Positions 16,660 to 17,285 of a DNA stretch of 17,285 nucleotides are shown here, piece by piece (positions within the stretch are counted from its first letter, which is position 1; each line of letters begins with the position of its first letter). This DNA comes from JAYRWN01 sp041917975 (GTDB lineage: Bacteria; Bacteroidota; Bacteroidia; Chitinophagales; Saprospiraceae), in assembly GCA_041917975.1 (NCBI GenBank), contig JAYRWN010000426.1:1-17285 (forward strand), in the 5' to 3' direction. The notes below the pieces were generated by a model. It worked only from the letters and a program-made list of their open reading frames with translations, ran no database searches and was not told the origin of the DNA. The position numbers were made by a program, and so were the translations under genes.

Positions 16660-16967
16660 CTATGTATAAAATAGTGACTTATAATAACTAATATGCAAAT
16701 ATAGGCCCGTTTTTATTTAGCCTGTTTTAAAAAAGGATTAGAATTAATCATCGGTGGCATTTTTATTGATTTTTAACTTAATAAAAACCTAAGTGATCCA
16801 TCGGCTCATTAATTTCTATCTTTTTATGCCTAACCATTCAAATATTTTGCCGAAATAATCTTTAGGAGACCTTAATAAGAATGATCAAAATCATGCTCAG
16901 TGAACGCATTAACTTATGCTGCTTCCGGTATTCAAGGACCTGATCTGAAAGAGAATTGCAAAGCCGA
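16660..16967. other. AT-rich intergenic region without a supported gene
   Basis: About 308 bp between two minus-strand genes. Apart from the candidate promoter near its left end, it holds no tRNA-like fold, repeat array or convincing coding frame. A 20-codon plus-strand frame (ATG at 16881, with AGGAG 12 bp before it) is too short and unremarkable to call a gene. It would also carry the 3' untranslated region of the right-edge gene; no clear terminator hairpin was seen. Confidence 0.6.
16696..16703 (-). promoter_or_regulatory. Candidate -7 promoter element for the haloperoxidase-like gene
   Basis: The minus strand reads TATATTTG, an exact TAnnTTTG match 36 bp before the ATG, giving a leader of about 30 nt. 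It is the same octamer as the crt operon element. A clear -33 box is not visible. Confidence 0.42.
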
Positions 16968-17285
16968 CTATTTTTGCCAATCCGGAGTCAATAAGTCGGG
17001 CGGAACCCATCGGGCACGAGCCCTGGGGCTGAATAAAAATTCTTGGGTGTAATAATTAAACAAAATGTTTTTATCAGACCAGGAACTGTTTAAAAATCCC
17101 TGCAGCACATCGCTGAGTACTCCGGGATGCTGGTGCAGATAATATTTGATTAAGTCAATCCAAAACAAGGTAATGGTTTCATGATATCCACTCTGCACGG
17201 TATTTTGATTGCCTTGGGCCAGATTATAATGGATGATACCGCTGCGAATGCGGATGGTTGCGTCTTCGACATCATAATGGTGTAA
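16968..17285 (-). CDS. Conserved protein of unknown function, C-terminal part (cut by window edge)
   Basis: The reading frame stays open from the stop at 16968-16970 to the right edge, giving at least 105 residues, so the start lies outside the window; an internal GTG at 17196-17198 should not be taken as the start. Visible features are an IRIRSGIIHYN segment, then SGYHETITLFWIDLIKYYL, then SDKNILFNYYTQEFLFSPRARARWVPPDL near the C-terminus. The YHET-(I/L)T helix and the final 'YT.E.L.S..AR..WV.PDL' pattern fit, from memory, a widespread family of small uncharacterised bacterial proteins. The family's N-terminal histidine-containing segment would lie beyond the edge. No function can be given, and there is no signal or membrane segment in the part seen. 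Confidence 0.7.
   Translation of the reverse strand, partial: LHHYDVEDATIRIRSGIIHYNLAQGNQNTVQSGYHETITLFWIDLIKYYLHQHPGVLSDVLQGFLNSSWSDKNILFNYYTQEFLFSPRARARWVPPDLLTPDWQK

Noticed and set aside
16881..16943. 20-codon plus-strand frame with an AGGAG 12 bp upstream
   Set aside because: Too short, spacing too long for a good ribosome site, no recognisable pattern and no conservation evidence available.
17012..17028. GGGC-ACGA-GCCC hairpin near the 3' end of the right-edge gene
   Set aside because: A four-base-pair stem inside a coding frame with no U-tract; likely incidental.

Overview
The window reads as chromosome of a pigmented, probably aerobic Bacteroidota; within the phylum a Saprospiria- or Chitinophagia-like source is a guess. 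The evidence is a T9SS type A C-terminal sorting domain, a very large alpha-2-macroglobulin lipoprotein of the kind common in that phylum, TAnnTTTG-type promoter elements, AT-rich leaders with little Shine-Dalgarno signal, and moderate GC content. No mobile element, CRISPR array, tRNA, rRNA or prophage signature was seen. Genes are tightly packed.

Left block (29-3257, minus strand): a four-gene carotenoid operon transcribed crtI, crtB, a small SRPBCC (START-like) gene, crtZ. The junctions are 3 nt, a 4-nt ATGA overlap and 5 nt. It encodes geranylgeranyl-PP to phytoene, phytoene desaturation, and ring hydroxylation. The lycopene cyclase needed between CrtI and CrtZ is not in the window and may lie just beyond the left edge. 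A class I DNA photolyase gene (3352-4650, plus) is divergent from this operon across 94 bp holding a candidate promoter for each direction. Pigment shielding and light-driven DNA repair therefore sit side by side.

Middle block (4766-7695, plus): a Tat-exported Gfo/Idh/MocA-type oxidoreductase, a small MmcQ/YjbR-family protein and a DAO-type FAD oxidoreductase that starts at TTG. Gaps of 22 and 46 bp allow co-transcription, but the three functions do not make an obvious pathway.

Large gene (7808-13675, plus): a 1955-residue alpha-2-macroglobulin-family lipoprotein. It has the bacterial A2M layout but lacks the CxEQ thioester motif at the place where it should be. It is followed by a 201-residue DUF697-like membrane protein with a C-terminal SHOCT motif (13781-14386).

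Right block (minus strand): a secreted PAP2/vanadium-haloperoxidase-like enzyme (14467-16659) with every catalytic motif residue intact and a T9SS sorting tail. It converges on the DUF697 gene at a strong bidirectional terminator (14402-14445). About 300 bp of AT-rich non-coding DNA then separates it from the 3' end of a conserved gene of unknown function cut by the right edge.

I found no clearly novel multi-gene system. The most interesting points are the thioester-less A2M lipoprotein, the SRPBCC gene embedded in the carotenoid operon, and the T9SS-exported haloperoxidase-like enzyme.
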